DNA from: Olivibacter sp. XZL3
GTDB lineage: Bacteria > Bacteroidota > Bacteroidia > Sphingobacteriales > Sphingobacteriaceae
Direction of reading: 5' to 3'
Length of the DNA: 55,079 nt
NCBI RefSeq assembly: GCF_004368405.1
Contig: NZ_SBJH01000080.1
Location: 1 to 55,079 of the forward strand
Both the position numbers and the translations under genes were made by a program. The notes below the pieces were generated by a model. That model was not told the origin of the DNA and did not search any database. It saw only the letters and a program-made list of their open reading frames with translations. This document shows, one piece after another, positions 54,789 to 55,079 of the stretch (positions within the stretch are counted from its first letter, which is position 1; each line of letters begins with the position of its first letter).

Positions 54789-54846
54789 GTAGGCAATGGG
54801 CTATAGGCTATAGGCGGTAGGCTGTATGCTTTACGCTTTAGGTTAT
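54789..54846. repeat. Degenerate tandem repeat, CTATAGGC-like
   Basis: A run of 6-8 bp units based on TATAGGC and GTAGGC (for example GGCTATAGGCTATAGGCGG) fills the start of the gap between the SRPBCC gene and the rRNA operon. Confidence 0.7.
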
Positions 54847-54934
54847 AGGCGACAACAATTGGGACGCCCGGCAGGCTTTTTAATTATTGATATCTTATCT
54901 GGTTTTTTAAGGCATCAATGAACCCTTCGGGGTT

Positions 54935-54993
54935 TTGACTTTTGACTTTTTAATTTTGACTTTTCACTTTTGACTTATGACTTTTGACTTTAA
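54935..54993. repeat. Degenerate tandem repeat, TTTTGACT-like
   Basis: About seven copies of a TTTTGACT/TTTTCACT unit, with minor changes, follow one another. It probably grew by slippage. The 54758-55002 gap otherwise has no gene that I can see. Confidence 0.75.
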
Positions 54994-55002
54994 TATAAAA
55001 AA

Positions 55003-55032
55003 AAAGGCCGCCGTGCATCTGCACAGCGGCCT
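55003..55032 (-). terminator. rRNA operon terminator
   Basis: AAGGCCGC pairs with GCGGCCTT and, after one mismatch, GTGCA with TGCAC; on the minus strand nine T follow. It lies just past the 5S 3' end. Confidence 0.92.
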
Positions 55033-55045
55033 TATCAAATAAAAA

Positions 55046-55079
55046 TCGGCACCGACCTACTCTCCCACATGTTACTGCA
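55046..55079 (-). rRNA. rrf: 5S ribosomal RNA, 3' end only
   Basis: The minus-strand sequence TGCAGTAACATGTGGGAGAG, then TAGGTCGGTGCCGA, is the conserved 3' part of bacterial 5S rRNA. Only about 34 of roughly 110 nt lie in the window; the rest of the rRNA operon should follow to the right. The exact 3' end is uncertain by a few bases. Confidence 0.92.

Overview
The window looks like a chromosomal segment of a member of the Bacteroidota, most likely family Sphingobacteriaceae. The evidence is the gene set (secreted DUF3078 and Porin_10 barrels, DUF5606, an IntDOT-like tyrosine recombinase, AguA/AguB) and repeated promoter boxes of the Bacteroidota form TAnnTTTG, often preceded by TTTG at 18-22 bp. 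Genus cannot be fixed by eye.

Layout. 1-3.5 kb is accessory DNA: a broken DUF5694 gene, then a tyrosine recombinase, an AbiEii-type nucleotidyltransferase and a DUF6922 protein, packed on the minus strand beside tRNA-Glu(UUC). 3.6-11.9 kb is a trehalose-from-glycogen operon: debranching enzyme, TreZ, and one 1410-residue TreY-MalQ fusion. 12-19.5 kb holds an S10 peptidase, panB divergent from a DtxR/MntR regulator, smpB, pcm, priA and a DUF423 gene. 19.6-26.3 kb holds an anchored protein with a beta-propeller, tsaB, the yidD-rnpA-rpmH cluster, mscL and rpoN. 26.4-32.8 kb holds the putrescine pair aguB-aguA, a Dabb-domain protein, carA with an attenuator-like leader, eno, an FtsB-like protein and fabG. 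32.9-36.4 kb is an AraC regulator divergent from an aldehyde dehydrogenase and a DUF779 gene, with a palindrome-rich MITE-like element of about 400 bp between them. 36.4-41 kb holds a thioesterase, a CWC protein, nrdA and nrdB. 41-50.2 kb holds a membrane MutS-like ATPase, DUF3078, rlmH, a 41-residue membrane protein, DUF5606, a cyclophilin and the lpxK-punA-porin operon. 50.2-55 kb holds pruA, a phosphate-selective-type porin with PhoP-box-like repeats, a structured untranslated stretch, two small genes, simple repeats, and the 3' end of a 5S rRNA on the minus strand, which means an rRNA operon enters from the right.

Most of the window is ordinary housekeeping sequence. The parts most worth a second look are the recombinase-AbiEii-DUF6922 module, the pyrBI-like carA leader, the MITE-like element, the PhoP-like boxes before the OprP-type porin, the structured region near 53.5 kb, the TreY-MalQ fusion, and two divergent promoters that sit directly on start codons. 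I did not find a CRISPR array, an intact insertion sequence or a recognisable new multi-gene defence system beyond the recombinase/AbiEii module.
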